Part shown: piece by piece, positions 6,398-12,694 of the stretch
How positions within the stretch are numbered: position 1 is the stretch's first letter
Layout: every line of letters starts with the position of its first letter
Translations under genes and position numbers: made by a program
Source: Streptosporangiaceae bacterium
GTDB taxonomy: Bacteria; Actinomycetota; Actinomycetes; Streptosporangiales; Streptosporangiaceae
NCBI GenBank assembly: GCA_030045295.1
Contig: JASIGD010000093.1
Coordinates: forward strand, 1-12,694
DNA length: 12,694 bases
Direction: 5' to 3'
The notes under the pieces: model-generated
The model's database searches: none
Seen by the model: only the letters and a program-made list of their open reading frames with translations
What the model was told of the DNA's origin: nothing

Positions 6398-7924
6398 TCA
6401 GGCCGTGACCGCGGGGCCTGCTTCCGCCGCTTCCTGCTGTACCCCGGCGGCCTGAGCGCCGGGCGTAACCTGCCTGACCAGCGGGCCGGGACGGAACAAG
6501 ATGCCCGCCACGACCGCGCCGCCCGCCAAGATGCCAGCCGTCCAGGAGAACGCGATGTCGTATCCGTGCGTGAGCGCCAGCCCGGTTAGCGCCGGGACGC
6601 CGATGAGCCTGGCCGACGCCGCGTGCGCAGCGAAGTACGCCGCCACGGCGCTGGCGAAGATGCTGTTCAGCAGCGAGGTGCCGATCGACGCGCCGAGCTG
6701 CTGGCCCACGGTGACGGTCGCGGACGCGACCCCGGCGTCTTGCGGGGCGACGCCGAAGGTGCCGGTGTTGATCGACGGCGCGAAGACCATGCCCAGGCCG
6801 ATGCCGGTCAGGATGACCGGGCCGAGCACGCCTGAGGCGTAGCTGGTATGGGTCCCGAGCTGGGCGAACCAGATCATCGCGCCCGCCCCGACCAGCATTC
6901 CGGTCGCGACCAGCGGCTTGGGCCCGAACCTGGGCATCAGCACGATGGTGGACAGGTTGGCCGCGACCGCGATGCCGCCCGCGATCGGCAGGAACGCGAA
7001 GCCCGTCACGACCGGCGAGTAGCGCAGCGTGTCCTGCATGTAGTAGGTCAGGAACAGGAAGGTGGCGAACATGCCCGCCGCGGCGATCAGCATCGACAAG
7101 TAGGCGCCGGCGCGGTTACGGTCGAGCACCACGCGGGGCGGCAGCAGCGGGTAGGCGGCCCGGCCCTGCCAGAACGCGAACACGATGAGCAGCGCCGCGC
7201 CGGCGATGAGGAAGCCGTAGGTGGACGGCGTGTGCCAGTTGTGGTTGGCCGCGTTCGAGAACGCGTAGACCAGGCAGAACACGCCGCCGGACACGAGCAG
7301 CACGCCGGCGATGTCCAGCTTGGGCTTGACCCGGGACGGGTGCCGCCTCAGCAGCAGCGTTCCGCCGACGAACGCCAGGCCGGCGAAGAACAGGTTGACG
7401 TACAGCGTCCACCGCCAGGACAGGTACTCGGTGAGCGCGCCGCCGAGCAGCAGCCCGATCGCGCCTCCGGCCGCGGCGATCGCGCCGTAGACGCCGAACG
7501 CCTTGCCGCGGTCCCTCGGCTCGGTAAACGTGGTGGTCAGTATCGACAGCGCCGACGGCACCAGGATCGCGCCGAACGCGCCCTGGCAGGCGCGCGCGGT
7601 TATCAGCATGGCGAAGTTGACCGACGCGCCGCCGATGGCCGAGACGCCGGCGAAACCGACCAGGCCGGTCAGGAACGTCACCTTACGGCCGAACAGGTCC
7701 GCCAGCCTGCCCCCGAGCAACAGTAGGCTGCCGAACGCCAGCGTGTAGGCGGTGACCACCCACTGCCGGTCCGCGGTGGTGAAGTCCAGCGCGCGCTGCG
7801 CCGACGGCAGCGCGATGTTCATCACCGTCGCGTCGAGGACGACCATCAGCTGCGCCAGTCCCACCACGCCCAGGATGAGCCAGCGCCGCTGATCCTCGCC
7901 GCTGCTGATGTTGACATCAGACAT
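6398..7924 (-). CDS. MFS transporter, DHA2 (EmrB/QacA-like) drug exporter
   Basis: A 508-residue proton-coupled exporter of the 14-helix DHA2 family in the cytoplasmic membrane. Helix 1 contains the conserved MVVLDATVMNIALP (27-40). QWVVTAYTLAFG (54-65) is typical of helix 2. Loop motif A is GGRLADLFGRK (71-81). A glycine-rich antiporter motif C (GAIAAAGGAIGLLLGG) is followed by SWRWTLYVNL. The ATG at 7922-7924 has GGTGA 5 nt upstream; the frame stays open to 8062 but that extension would read through the operator and lacks family similarity. The C-terminus is short and soluble. It is divergent from the TetR gene, with a palindrome over its predicted -35, so TetR repression relieved by a transported compound is the likely control. 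The substrate is not predictable. Confidence 0.93.
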   Translation of the reverse strand: MSDVNISSGEDQRRWLILGVVGLAQLMVVLDATVMNIALPSAQRALDFTTADRQWVVTAYTLAFGSLLLLGGRLADLFGRKVTFLTGLVGFAGVSAIGGASVNFAMLITARACQGAFGAILVPSALSILTTTFTEPRDRGKAFGVYGAIAAAGGAIGLLLGGALTEYLSWRWTLYVNLFFAGLAFVGGTLLLRRHPSRVKPKLDIAGVLLVSGGVFCLVYAFSNAANHNWHTPSTYGFLIAGAALLIVFAFWQGRAAYPLLPPRVVLDRNRAGAYLSMLIAAAGMFATFLFLTYYMQDTLRYSPVVTGFAFLPIAGGIAVAANLSTIVLMPRFGPKPLVATGMLVGAGAMIWFAQLGTHTSYASGVLGPVILTGIGLGMVFAPSINTGTFGVAPQDAGVASATVTVGQQLGASIGTSLLNSIFASAVAAYFAAHAASARLIGVPALTGLALTHGYDIAFSWTAGILAGGAVVAGILFRPGPLVRQVTPGAQAAGVQQEAAEAGPAVTA

Positions 7925-7963
7925 GAGCTTCACCAATCTGGAGATACTTCCTCCGTTTCGTTT

Positions 7964-7992
7964 ACGGTAGCATGAAGTGGAGAAGCTGTCTC
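7964..7992 (-). promoter_or_regulatory. Promoter candidate of the MFS exporter
   Basis: Read on the minus strand, GAGACA (7992-7987) and TACCGT (7969-7964) are 17 bp apart and would give a leader of about 33 nt before the ATG at 7924. The -35 lies inside the palindromic operator at 7975-7997, so an operator-bound repressor would exclude RNA polymerase. The hexamers are modest matches; spacing and position are the main support. Confidence 0.45.
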
Positions 7993-7997
7993 CACTT
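7975..7997. promoter_or_regulatory. Perfect palindromic operator between the MFS exporter and tetR
   Basis: AAGTGGAGA (7975-7983) and TCTCCACTT (7989-7997) are exact reverse complements separated by 5 bp (AGCTG), a 23 bp site of the size expected for a TetR dimer. It lies between the divergent genes, covers the predicted exporter -35 and is just upstream of the preferred tetR GTG. The regulator is the obvious candidate to bind it. Confidence 0.78.
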
Positions 7998-8029
7998 GGA
8001 GGGTGACGTGGCTCCACCGGAGGGTGACG
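7990..8029 (+). repeat. Imperfect 18-19 bp direct repeat at the tetR start
   Basis: CTCCACTTGGAGGGTGACG (7990-8008) recurs as CTCCACCGGAGGGTGACG (8012-8029), with one substitution and one deletion. The spacing is 21-22 bp, two helical turns. The first copy holds the right half of the palindrome and the ribosome-binding site GGAGG of tetR; the second lies in the first codons. Confidence 0.75.
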
Positions 8030-8742
8030 CGGGTCCCCGGTTCGCTGCGCATCCCGCGTCATCGGCAGCGGGGTGCCGCGAGGGCTGCGCCGACCCCGCG
8101 CGCCCGCTGCGGCGCGACGCCGAGCGGAACCGGCAGCGCATTCTCAAGGCCGCCTCGGAGGTGTTCACCGAGTGCGGGCTCGAGGTCAGCCTGGATGAAG
8201 TCGCCCGGCAGGCCGGCGTCGGGGTGGGCACGGTCTACCGGCGGTTCCGGACCAAGGAAGAGCTCGTGGAGGCGCTGTTCGTCGACCGCGTCGACGCGAT
8301 TGCCGCCGTGGCCGAGCGCGCGGCCGAGGATCCCGACCCGTGGACGGGCCTGGTGTCTTTCATGGAGCAGATGGCCGAGATGCTGGCGGGCGACCTCGGC
8401 CTGCGCCAGATGCTGATGTTCGCCACCTACGGCCGGGACCAGGTGGCCTACGCGCGGCAGCGCAACGCGCCGCTGATCGAGAAGCTGGTCGAGCGAGCGC
8501 AGGCGGCGGGGCAAGTCAGGTCCGACCTCAGGTTTACCGATGTCCCGTTCATCATCTTCGTGCTCACCGAGGCGGCGCAGATCGCGCGGCACGCCCGCCC
8601 TGACGTCTGGCGCCGGTACCTCGCCCTCATCATCGACGGCATGCGGCCCGAGCGGGAGGGCCTCACCCCGCTCCCGGTGCCCGCGCTGCTGCCGGATGAG
8701 CTGGAGAGAACGATGCGCCTGCACGCCCCGCGGCACCGCTGA
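8008..8742 (+). CDS. TetR/AcrR family transcriptional regulator
   Basis: A one-component repressor of 244 residues from the preferred GTG. After about 34 unconserved residues the DNA-binding domain begins at RRDAERNRQRIL (35-46); the helix-turn-helix is VSLDEVARQAGVGVGTVYRRF (60-80), split here as VSLDEVARQAGVG and VGTVYRRF. The C-terminal part (RYLALIIDGMRP near the end) resembles the SbtR-type ligand-binding domain. Two starts are possible. The ATG at 7972 would place the palindromic operator inside codons 2-9 and has no ribosome-binding site. The GTG at 8008 has GGAGGG 4 nt upstream and leaves the operator in the promoter, so it was chosen. The divergent MFS gene and the operator indicate that it controls the exporter and itself. 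Tandem hairpins follow its stop. Confidence 0.92.
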   Translation: MAPPEGDAGPRFAAHPASSAAGCREGCADPARPLRRDAERNRQRILKAASEVFTECGLEVSLDEVARQAGVGVGTVYRRFRTKEELVEALFVDRVDAIAAVAERAAEDPDPWTGLVSFMEQMAEMLAGDLGLRQMLMFATYGRDQVAYARQRNAPLIEKLVERAQAAGQVRSDLRFTDVPFIIFVLTEAAQIARHARPDVWRRYLALIIDGMRPEREGLTPLPVPALLPDELERTMRLHAPRHR

Positions 8743-8762
8743 CGTTTTCCTTTTTGATCTTG

Positions 8763-8798
8763 GGCGCCGGCTGCGGCGCCATTTCCGGGGTGCCGGAA
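8763..8798 (+). terminator. Tandem hairpins after tetR
   Basis: The first stem is GGCGCCG (8763-8769) with CGGCGCC (8774-8780), loop GCTG, followed by ATTT. A second stem follows at once: TTCCGG (8783-8788) with CCGGAA (8793-8798), loop GGTG. Two adjacent perfect stems 20 nt after a stop codon make a credible terminator, although the U-tract is short. Confidence 0.55.
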
Positions 8799-9051
8799 TG
8801 CATTTGCAAGTGCACGTACGGCGTGTTAACAACGTTCCATTATGCAATCGTTAGCAGCGTCGGTACGTCTACCCGGAAATGCTGGGATCGTCACCTGCGC
8901 CCTGCTGTTGCCCCAGCTAGATGGCAGTGCGATAGACAAAACGTAAGATAACGTAACAGAAGCGGAATAGCTTGGCTAGCAGGCTCAGCGAGCTGCAGAA
9001 GCAGCTGTGCAGACGGCGCGGATGTCAACACGACACGCACCGCAAAGATAC
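8799..9051. other. AT-richer non-coding gap between tetR and the small gene
   Basis: This part of the 8743-9167 gap is visibly richer in A and T than the flanking genes. It contains AACGTAA twice with a 10 bp period (8940-8946 and 8950-8956), overlapping a TAAGAT hexamer (8945-8950) that could be a -10. A 27-codon frame opens with TTG at 8972 and closes with TGA at 9055. It has no strong ribosome-binding site and no recognisable family, so it is not called as a gene. No tRNA or known RNA fold was recognised. Confidence 0.4.
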
Positions 9052-9080
9052 GTGACATCCTGGCGGAAACCTCTTAACAT
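9052..9080 (+). promoter_or_regulatory. Promoter of the small 78-aa gene
   Basis: GTGACA (9052-9057, five of six to TTGACA) and TAACAT (9075-9080, four of six to TATAAT) are separated by exactly 17 bp. This is the best complete -35/-10 pair in the window. It predicts a start near 9087 and a leader of about 80 nt, in which CCGGC and GCCGG around the cggcAGGAAACACTCgccgg segment can form a short hairpin before the AGGAG at 9154-9158. Confidence 0.55.
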
Positions 9081-9167
9081 AGTCCGAGCACATCGCGGCT
9101 GGCCCGGCAGGAAACACTCGCCGGTCGGCCTTCCCGCTTATTCGGTCTTTCTCAGGAGTTATCGCGT

Positions 9168-9404
9168 ATGAACCCCGGCAACGGCGTGCCAGACGCCGAC
9201 CTATCATGCCGGCCAGGGCAGGATGATGTCAGCACGGCCGCCAGCGAGGCGAGCGCCGGCGCTGGCCACGACGACGGCCCGGCGACGCGGTCTCTGAGAG
9301 TCCAGCGACCCCTGCAAGACATCCAGGACATCATCGACAAGCTCACGGCCGTAACTCAGCAGCTACGCCATCCGGGGAGCAGGTTGCCGGATTCATCCCG
9401 CTAG
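9168..9404 (+). CDS. Small hypothetical protein (78 aa)
   Basis: Not recognised. The case for a real gene is ATG at 9168 with AGGAG 9 nt upstream and a well-formed promoter at 9052-9080. The protein has a low-complexity, acidic, Ala/Gly-rich N-terminal half (about 1-40). A predicted amphipathic helix follows, from PLQDIQDIIDKL to TAVTQQL (48-66), with hydrophobic residues at 49, 52, 56, 59 and 66 in a heptad-like pattern. It has one cysteine (Cys14), no signal peptide and no membrane segment. The helix could mediate dimerisation or binding to a partner. It is convergent with the Xre-DUF5753 regulator gene. Such regulators often sit near small DUF397 proteins, but this sequence is not DUF397-like. 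It could still be a chance frame. Confidence 0.55.
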   Translation: MNPGNGVPDADLSCRPGQDDVSTAASEASAGAGHDDGPATRSLRVQRPLQDIQDIIDKLTAVTQQLRHPGSRLPDSSR

Positions 9405-9415
9405 CCGGGGCGAGC

Positions 9416-9432
9416 CGGCCCTCGTGCGGCCG
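9416..9432. terminator. Weak hairpin between convergent genes
   Basis: CGGCC (9416-9420) and GGCCG (9428-9432) can form a 5 bp stem with a 7 nt loop in the 28 bp gap between the stops of the small gene and the Xre gene. It could end transcripts from either side, but it is short and lacks a T-tract. Confidence 0.22.
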
Positions 9433-10320
9433 CTAATGCGGCATGTCCCGGAGCAGGCGCGCGCTCTCGGCCGGGCTGAGGGCAGCCGCGCTCAGCAGCG
9501 TGAAGGCGCGGACGTAGCGGGCGACGTCGGCCTGGCTCTCCAGGTAAACGCCGCCGGATAGCGCCTCCAGGTACACCACTCCCAGGCTGGGAGCATCGGG
9601 AAACCGCAGGATCGCCAGGGACCCGCTGCCGACGCCGGCGTGCGCGCCGGCCGAGAACGGCAGAACCCGGATCGTGACGGCCGGGAAATCGCCGCTCAGC
9701 TCGATCAGGTGGCTGATCTGTCCGGCCAGCACACCCGCGCCCCCGACCACCTGGTGCAAGGCGCCCTCGCCGAGGACCACGCTGAGCCGCCGGCTGCCGT
9801 TCAGCACCGCCTGCCGGCGCGCGCACTGCGCCGCCACGGCGTCCTCCCGCTGCTGGTCGGTCAGGTAACTCGGCTCGGCCGCCGCGACGGCGCGGGCATA
9901 GTCATCGGTCTGCAGCAGGCCGGGTATCAGCTGGGCCTCGTACGCCATGATCTCGGAGGCGGCCGACTCCATGATCACGTAGTCCAGGTAGGTACCGGGC
10001 AAGGTGTCCGCGTGAGGGTGCCACCAGCCGTGCTGGCCGCCACGGCCGCCGATCGCGACCAGCGCGTGCTGCTCGCCGGCGGGCACGCCGTATTCGGTCA
10101 GCAGTTCACGCAGTTCCTTGGGCCTGATGCCCCGCTGGCCGGTCTCGATCCTGCTGATCTTCGAACGGTCGCATTCGAGGACCCGGGCCGCGTCTTCGAG
10201 CGCGTAGCCCACGTTCTCCCGGTACCGGCGCAGCGCGCCGCCGACCAGGCGGCGCCGCACTGGGGGATTTCCGGTCACGGTTCCTGCCTTCCCGCGGTTT
10301 CCCCGCGCGTCCGTGCTCAC
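9433..10320 (-). CDS. Xre-family helix-turn-helix regulator with DUF5753 domain
   Basis: A 295-residue regulator of the type abundant in streptomycetes and other filamentous actinobacteria, some of which influence development and antibiotic production. The N-terminal helix-turn-helix spans about 25-80: GGALRRYRENVGYALEDAA, then RVLECDRSKISRIETGQRG. The DUF5753 ligand/effector domain follows from about 118 (ASEIMAYEAQLIPGLLQTD then DYARAV) to near the C-terminus. Start choice is uncertain. GTG 10320 has TAAAGT ending 6 nt upstream, suiting a leaderless mRNA. GTG 10278 (residue 15) has GGAAGGCAGGA upstream and matches where such proteins usually begin. The gene is divergent from a methyltransferase across 126 bp, and no DUF397 partner is adjacent. 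It probably binds within the shared intergenic region; its targets are unknown. Confidence 0.93.
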   Translation of the reverse strand: MSTDARGNRGKAGTVTGNPPVRRRLVGGALRRYRENVGYALEDAARVLECDRSKISRIETGQRGIRPKELRELLTEYGVPAGEQHALVAIGGRGGQHGWWHPHADTLPGTYLDYVIMESAASEIMAYEAQLIPGLLQTDDYARAVAAAEPSYLTDQQREDAVAAQCARRQAVLNGSRRLSVVLGEGALHQVVGGAGVLAGQISHLIELSGDFPAVTIRVLPFSAGAHAGVGSGSLAILRFPDAPSLGVVYLEALSGGVYLESQADVARYVRAFTLLSAAALSPAESARLLRDMPH

Positions 10321-10446
10321 CGCTACACTTTAAAAGCAACGTAGCATTTGATGTAGTCCAACTGGCGGCAGCGACACGCCGCGCTCCTCTCCCCGGAGCC
10401 GGCGCGGTCTTCATCTGTTTCAGCCGCGGCTGTAACGTCGAACAAC
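10321..10446. promoter_or_regulatory. Divergent control region between xre and the methyltransferase
   Basis: For the xre gene TAAAGT (10332-10327, minus strand) ends 6 nt before the GTG at 10320. For the methyltransferase TAACGT (10433-10438) ends 8 nt before the GTG at 10447. Neither start has a Shine-Dalgarno sequence, and no clear -35 is seen. Inverted pairs near the xre end (GCTAC 10322-10326 with GTAGC 10341-10345; CTACA 10323-10327 with TGTAG 10352-10356) are possible operator elements. CCGCGC (10379-10384) and GCGCGG (10402-10407) can form a larger GC hairpin in the middle. Confidence 0.42.
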
Positions 10447-11067
10447 GTGGCCGCTAACTCGACACCCTCGCACTGGGATGACGCGTATGCGGCAGGCGAG
10501 GGCACCTGCAACTGGTTCCAGCAGCACCCGCACATGTCGCTGCGGATGCTCGACGCGGCCCGGGTCCGGGCCGACGCCAGCGTGGTTGACGTGGGCGGAG
10601 GAGCATCACCCCTGGCCGGGGCGTTGCTCGACCGCGGATTCCGGGATATCACCGTGCTGGACTTCGCTGCGGCCGGGGTAGCCTACGCGCGGCGGCGCCT
10701 CGGCGAGCAGGCCCAGGGTATTCAGTGGCTCGACGCCGACGTCCGCACGTGGGAACCTCCGCGCTGCTATCGCGTCTGGCATGACCGGGCGGTCTTCCAT
10801 TTCCTGACCACGGCCGAGGACCGGCGGCAATACCTGCGCACCCTCGACTCGGCCACCGAACCGGGTGCCATCGCGGTGTTCGGCTGCTTCGCCCCGGACG
10901 GGCCGCTGAAATGCTCGGGCCTGCCGGTCGCCCGCTACAGCTCGCTGGATCTCGCCGACCACCTGGGCACCCAGTGGACGCTGATCAGCCACGCCCGCGA
11001 GGAACACGTCACCCCGGCGGACGCGATCCAGCCGTTCTGCTGGACCGCGCTGCGCAAGCGAGCCTAG
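10447..11067 (+). CDS. Class I SAM-dependent methyltransferase, Xre-linked
   Basis: A 206-residue Rossmann-fold methyltransferase. It opens with SHWDDAYAAGEGTCNWFQ (8-25 region), a typical entry for this small-molecule methyltransferase group. SAM motif I is VVDVGGGASPLAG (46-58), the acidic strand-2 end is TVLDFA, and VWHDRAVFHFLT is the conserved motif following the adenine pocket. GCFAPDGP and CSGLPVARY form the later part, and QPFCW closes the fold. The acceptor is unknown; similarity to thiopurine/TehB-like enzymes is only general. The GTG at 10447 is chosen because homology begins there and TAACGT ends 8 nt upstream with no Shine-Dalgarno, suggesting a leaderless message. It is divergent from the Xre-DUF5753 gene and shares its terminal CTAG with hrpA on the other strand. 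Confidence 0.9.
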   Translation: MAANSTPSHWDDAYAAGEGTCNWFQQHPHMSLRMLDAARVRADASVVDVGGGASPLAGALLDRGFRDITVLDFAAAGVAYARRRLGEQAQGIQWLDADVRTWEPPRCYRVWHDRAVFHFLTTAEDRRQYLRTLDSATEPGAIAVFGCFAPDGPLKCSGLPVARYSSLDLADHLGTQWTLISHAREEHVTPADAIQPFCWTALRKRA

Positions 11068-12694
11068 GGGCGCAGACGGCCGAGGGCCGCCAGGACCCGG
11101 TTCTCTGACACGGGCGCCTGCGTCCCGAGGGTCTGGGCAAACAGGCTGACCCGGAGTTCGGGGAGCATCCAGCGAACCTCGGTCACATCGGCATCAGCAC
11201 GGCGCGCGGCGGGCAGATCGGCGACCGCCTGCCGGTAGGCCTGCTCGACCCGCTGCGCGACCGCCATGTTCGCCGCGTCCCGCGCCGGGTTTTCCGGCAG
11301 CTTGTCCAGCCGCCGCTGCATCCCCCGCAGGTAGCGGGTCAGGTGCGGTAGCCTGCGGTACCCGGTGGCGGTCGCGAATCCCGGGTAGATCAGCCCGGAG
11401 AGCTGCGCGCGCAGATCGGCCACGGCCGGGCGCAGGGCCTCGGCGCGGCTTTCGTCCAGACAGGTCTCGACCGCGTGCGCCAGCCGAAGCGCCGACTCCA
11501 CCTGGGTCACCACGTCGGCCGTCGCCTCGTGCAGCCGGGATCGCACCGCGGCGGAAAGGCGCTCGAAGCCGTCACGGTCCCAGGCCGGGCCGCCCGCCTC
11601 GGCCATCAGGTAGTCGGCGGCACAGCTGACGCAGTCGGCGAACATCGCCGCGACGCTGCCGTGCGGGTTGTGGCTGAGGGCTAGCTTGGCCCGGGTGGAC
11701 AGGCCGCCTGCGATCGACTTGAACCCCACAGCTGGGGACGGCGCGCCGAGCAGGATCAGCCGCCGGGTTCCGGCCCACATGGCGGCGCGCGCCGCGGCCT
11801 CGGTCTCGAACAGGCGTACGTCGACCTTGTCCCCGGCGTCGGCCAGGGCCGGATAGGCGACCACGGTGCCCTCGCGGAACACCTTGGGCAGCGCGCCGAA
11901 GTCCCACGACGTCAGGCCGGTGCGCGTGATGCCGGCCGCGGCCTGGGAGAGCACGGCGCGCAGCCGGGGCCGGAGCTCGCGTTGCAGCTCGCCGACGTCC
12001 TTGCCCTCGGCCAGCACGTGATCCCCGTCGGTCACCCTGACCGTGATCCGCAGGTGCGGCGGCAGCCTGGACAGGTCCCAGGCGTCATGGGGCACGGTCA
12101 CGCCGCGCAGCGAGCGCAGCTCGCGCGCGACCGCGTCGCGCAGGTCCCCGGACGGCGTACCGAGGCGGGCGACGACCTCTCGGGCCACGTCCGGCGCGGG
12201 CACGAGGTCGCGCCGCAGCGACTTGGGCAGCGACCTGATCATCTCGGTGACGAGCTCGGTGCGCAGCCCCGGCACCTGCCAGGAGAACTCGGCGGCGTCG
12301 ACCTGGTTGAGCCCGCTCAGCGGGATGTCGACGGTCACGCCGTCGGCGTCGCGGCCGGGCTCGAAGGCGTATGACAACGGCAGGGCCCTGATCGCGGGGG
12401 ACTGCGAGGTCCAGACGTCGGGGTAGGACTCCGTGCTGACCTGCGCGGCGTCATCGCTGAGCAGATCGCCCGGCCGGAACGTGAGCAAGGCGGGATCGGC
12501 CCGCCGGGCCTGCTTCCACCAGGTGTCAAAGTGCTGGGCGGAGATCACGTCGGCCGGTATCCGCGCGTCGTAGAAGGCGAAGAGCTCCTCCTCGCCGACC
12601 ACCAGGCCGCGCCGGCGGACGCGGTGCTCGAGCTCTTCGGCCTCGGCCAGCAGCCGCCGGTTCTCGGTGAAGAACCTGTGGCTGGTCTGCCAGT
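11064..12694 (-). CDS. hrpA: ATP-dependent RNA helicase HrpA, C-terminal part (5' end outside window)
   Basis: The last 542 residues of a DEAH-box RNA helicase of the HrpA type. The visible part begins in the region after the helicase and HA2/OB modules (FFTENRRLLAEAEELEHRVR, whose RRRGLVVGEEELFAFYD continuation marks the DUF3418 start) and consists mainly of the DUF3418 C-terminal domain. Other landmarks are DARIPADVIS, FDTWWKQAR, FRPGDLL, YPDVW, LPLSYAFEPGRDADGVTVDI, LPKSLRRDLVPAPDVA and, at the very end, LRVSLFAQTLGTQAPVSENRV. The ATPase motifs lie beyond the right edge, and full-length relatives are about 1,300 residues. HrpA acts on structured RNA, and in E. coli it has been linked to mRNA processing and stalled-ribosome resolution. 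The frame is intact and codon use matches the housekeeping genes. Its TAG overlaps the stop of the convergent methyltransferase. Confidence 0.95.
   Translation of the reverse strand, partial: WQTSHRFFTENRRLLAEAEELEHRVRRRGLVVGEEELFAFYDARIPADVISAQHFDTWWKQARRADPALLTFRPGDLLSDDAAQVSTESYPDVWTSQSPAIRALPLSYAFEPGRDADGVTVDIPLSGLNQVDAAEFSWQVPGLRTELVTEMIRSLPKSLRRDLVPAPDVAREVVARLGTPSGDLRDAVARELRSLRGVTVPHDAWDLSRLPPHLRITVRVTDGDHVLAEGKDVGELQRELRPRLRAVLSQAAAGITRTGLTSWDFGALPKVFREGTVVAYPALADAGDKVDVRLFETEAAARAAMWAGTRRLILLGAPSPAVGFKSIAGGLSTRAKLALSHNPHGSVAAMFADCVSCAADYLMAEAGGPAWDRDGFERLSAAVRSRLHEATADVVTQVESALRLAHAVETCLDESRAEALRPAVADLRAQLSGLIYPGFATATGYRRLPHLTRYLRGMQRRLDKLPENPARDAANMAVAQRVEQAYRQAVADLPAARRADADVTEVRWMLPELRVSLFAQTLGTQAPVSENRVLAALGRLRP

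Noticed and set aside
6848..7726. 292-aa plus-strand frame opposite the MFS gene
   Set aside because: Rich in Arg, Gln, Glu and Gly with no domain; the MFS frame has clear family motifs and the correct membrane pattern.
8059..8847. 262-aa minus-strand frame opposite tetR
   Set aside because: Antisense shadow of a regulator with a clear helix-turn-helix; no motif of its own.
8754..8951. 65-aa plus-strand frame after tetR
   Set aside because: TTG start without ribosome-binding site, runs through the tandem hairpins, and its codon use is unlike the genes here.

Overview
The window is GC-rich, gene-dense DNA of an actinomycete. GTG starts, strong G/C third positions, an Xre regulator of the DUF5753 type, a DUF222/HNH (13E12-type) protein and an actinobacterial-style HrpA C-terminus all fit a filamentous actinobacterium (Streptosporangiales or a relative). 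The genus cannot be fixed from the sequence alone. No tRNA, rRNA, CRISPR array, complete insertion sequence or phage gene was seen.

Layout. 1-1121 (minus): cutA runs into a zinc-independent MDR oxidoreductase with an ATGA stop/start overlap; the oxidoreductase leaves the window at the left edge. 1217-2050 (plus): purC, divergent from cutA. 2059-2763 (minus): a class I SAM methyltransferase, convergent with purC and divergent from a two-gene unit at 2871-3751. That unit is a MarR regulator followed, with a GTGA overlap, by a conserved-looking protein of unknown function. 4014-5543 (plus): DUF222/HNH endonuclease-like protein with a degenerate SOS-box-like site upstream. 5788-6330 (plus): ICMT-family membrane methyltransferase. 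6398-7924 (minus) and 8008-8742 (plus): a DHA2-type MFS exporter and its divergent TetR regulator, with a perfect 9+9 bp palindrome between them. 8743-9167: a 425 bp, visibly AT-richer gap holding tandem hairpins and a good promoter, which leads to a small gene at 9168-9404. 9433-10320 (minus) and 10447-11067 (plus): a divergent Xre-DUF5753 regulator and SAM methyltransferase pair. 11064-12694 (minus): the C-terminal part of the HrpA RNA helicase, running off the right edge and sharing a CTAG stop with the methyltransferase.

How it works together. Housekeeping genes (purC, cutA, hrpA) frame an accessory stretch built of regulator/effector modules: MarR + unknown protein + methyltransferase, TetR + exporter, and Xre-DUF5753 + methyltransferase. 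The TetR/MFS pair is the clearest, a locally autoregulated efflux switch.

The most interesting signals are four. First, the operator architecture at 7964-8029 decides the tetR start and shows a duplicated 18-19 bp unit. Second, the uncharacterised marR-linked gene. Third, the unrecognised 78-aa gene has its own promoter. Fourth, a -10-like hexamer lies 6-8 nt before several start codons that lack a good Shine-Dalgarno, which suggests leaderless transcripts. Nothing in the window proves a new defence or biosynthetic system.
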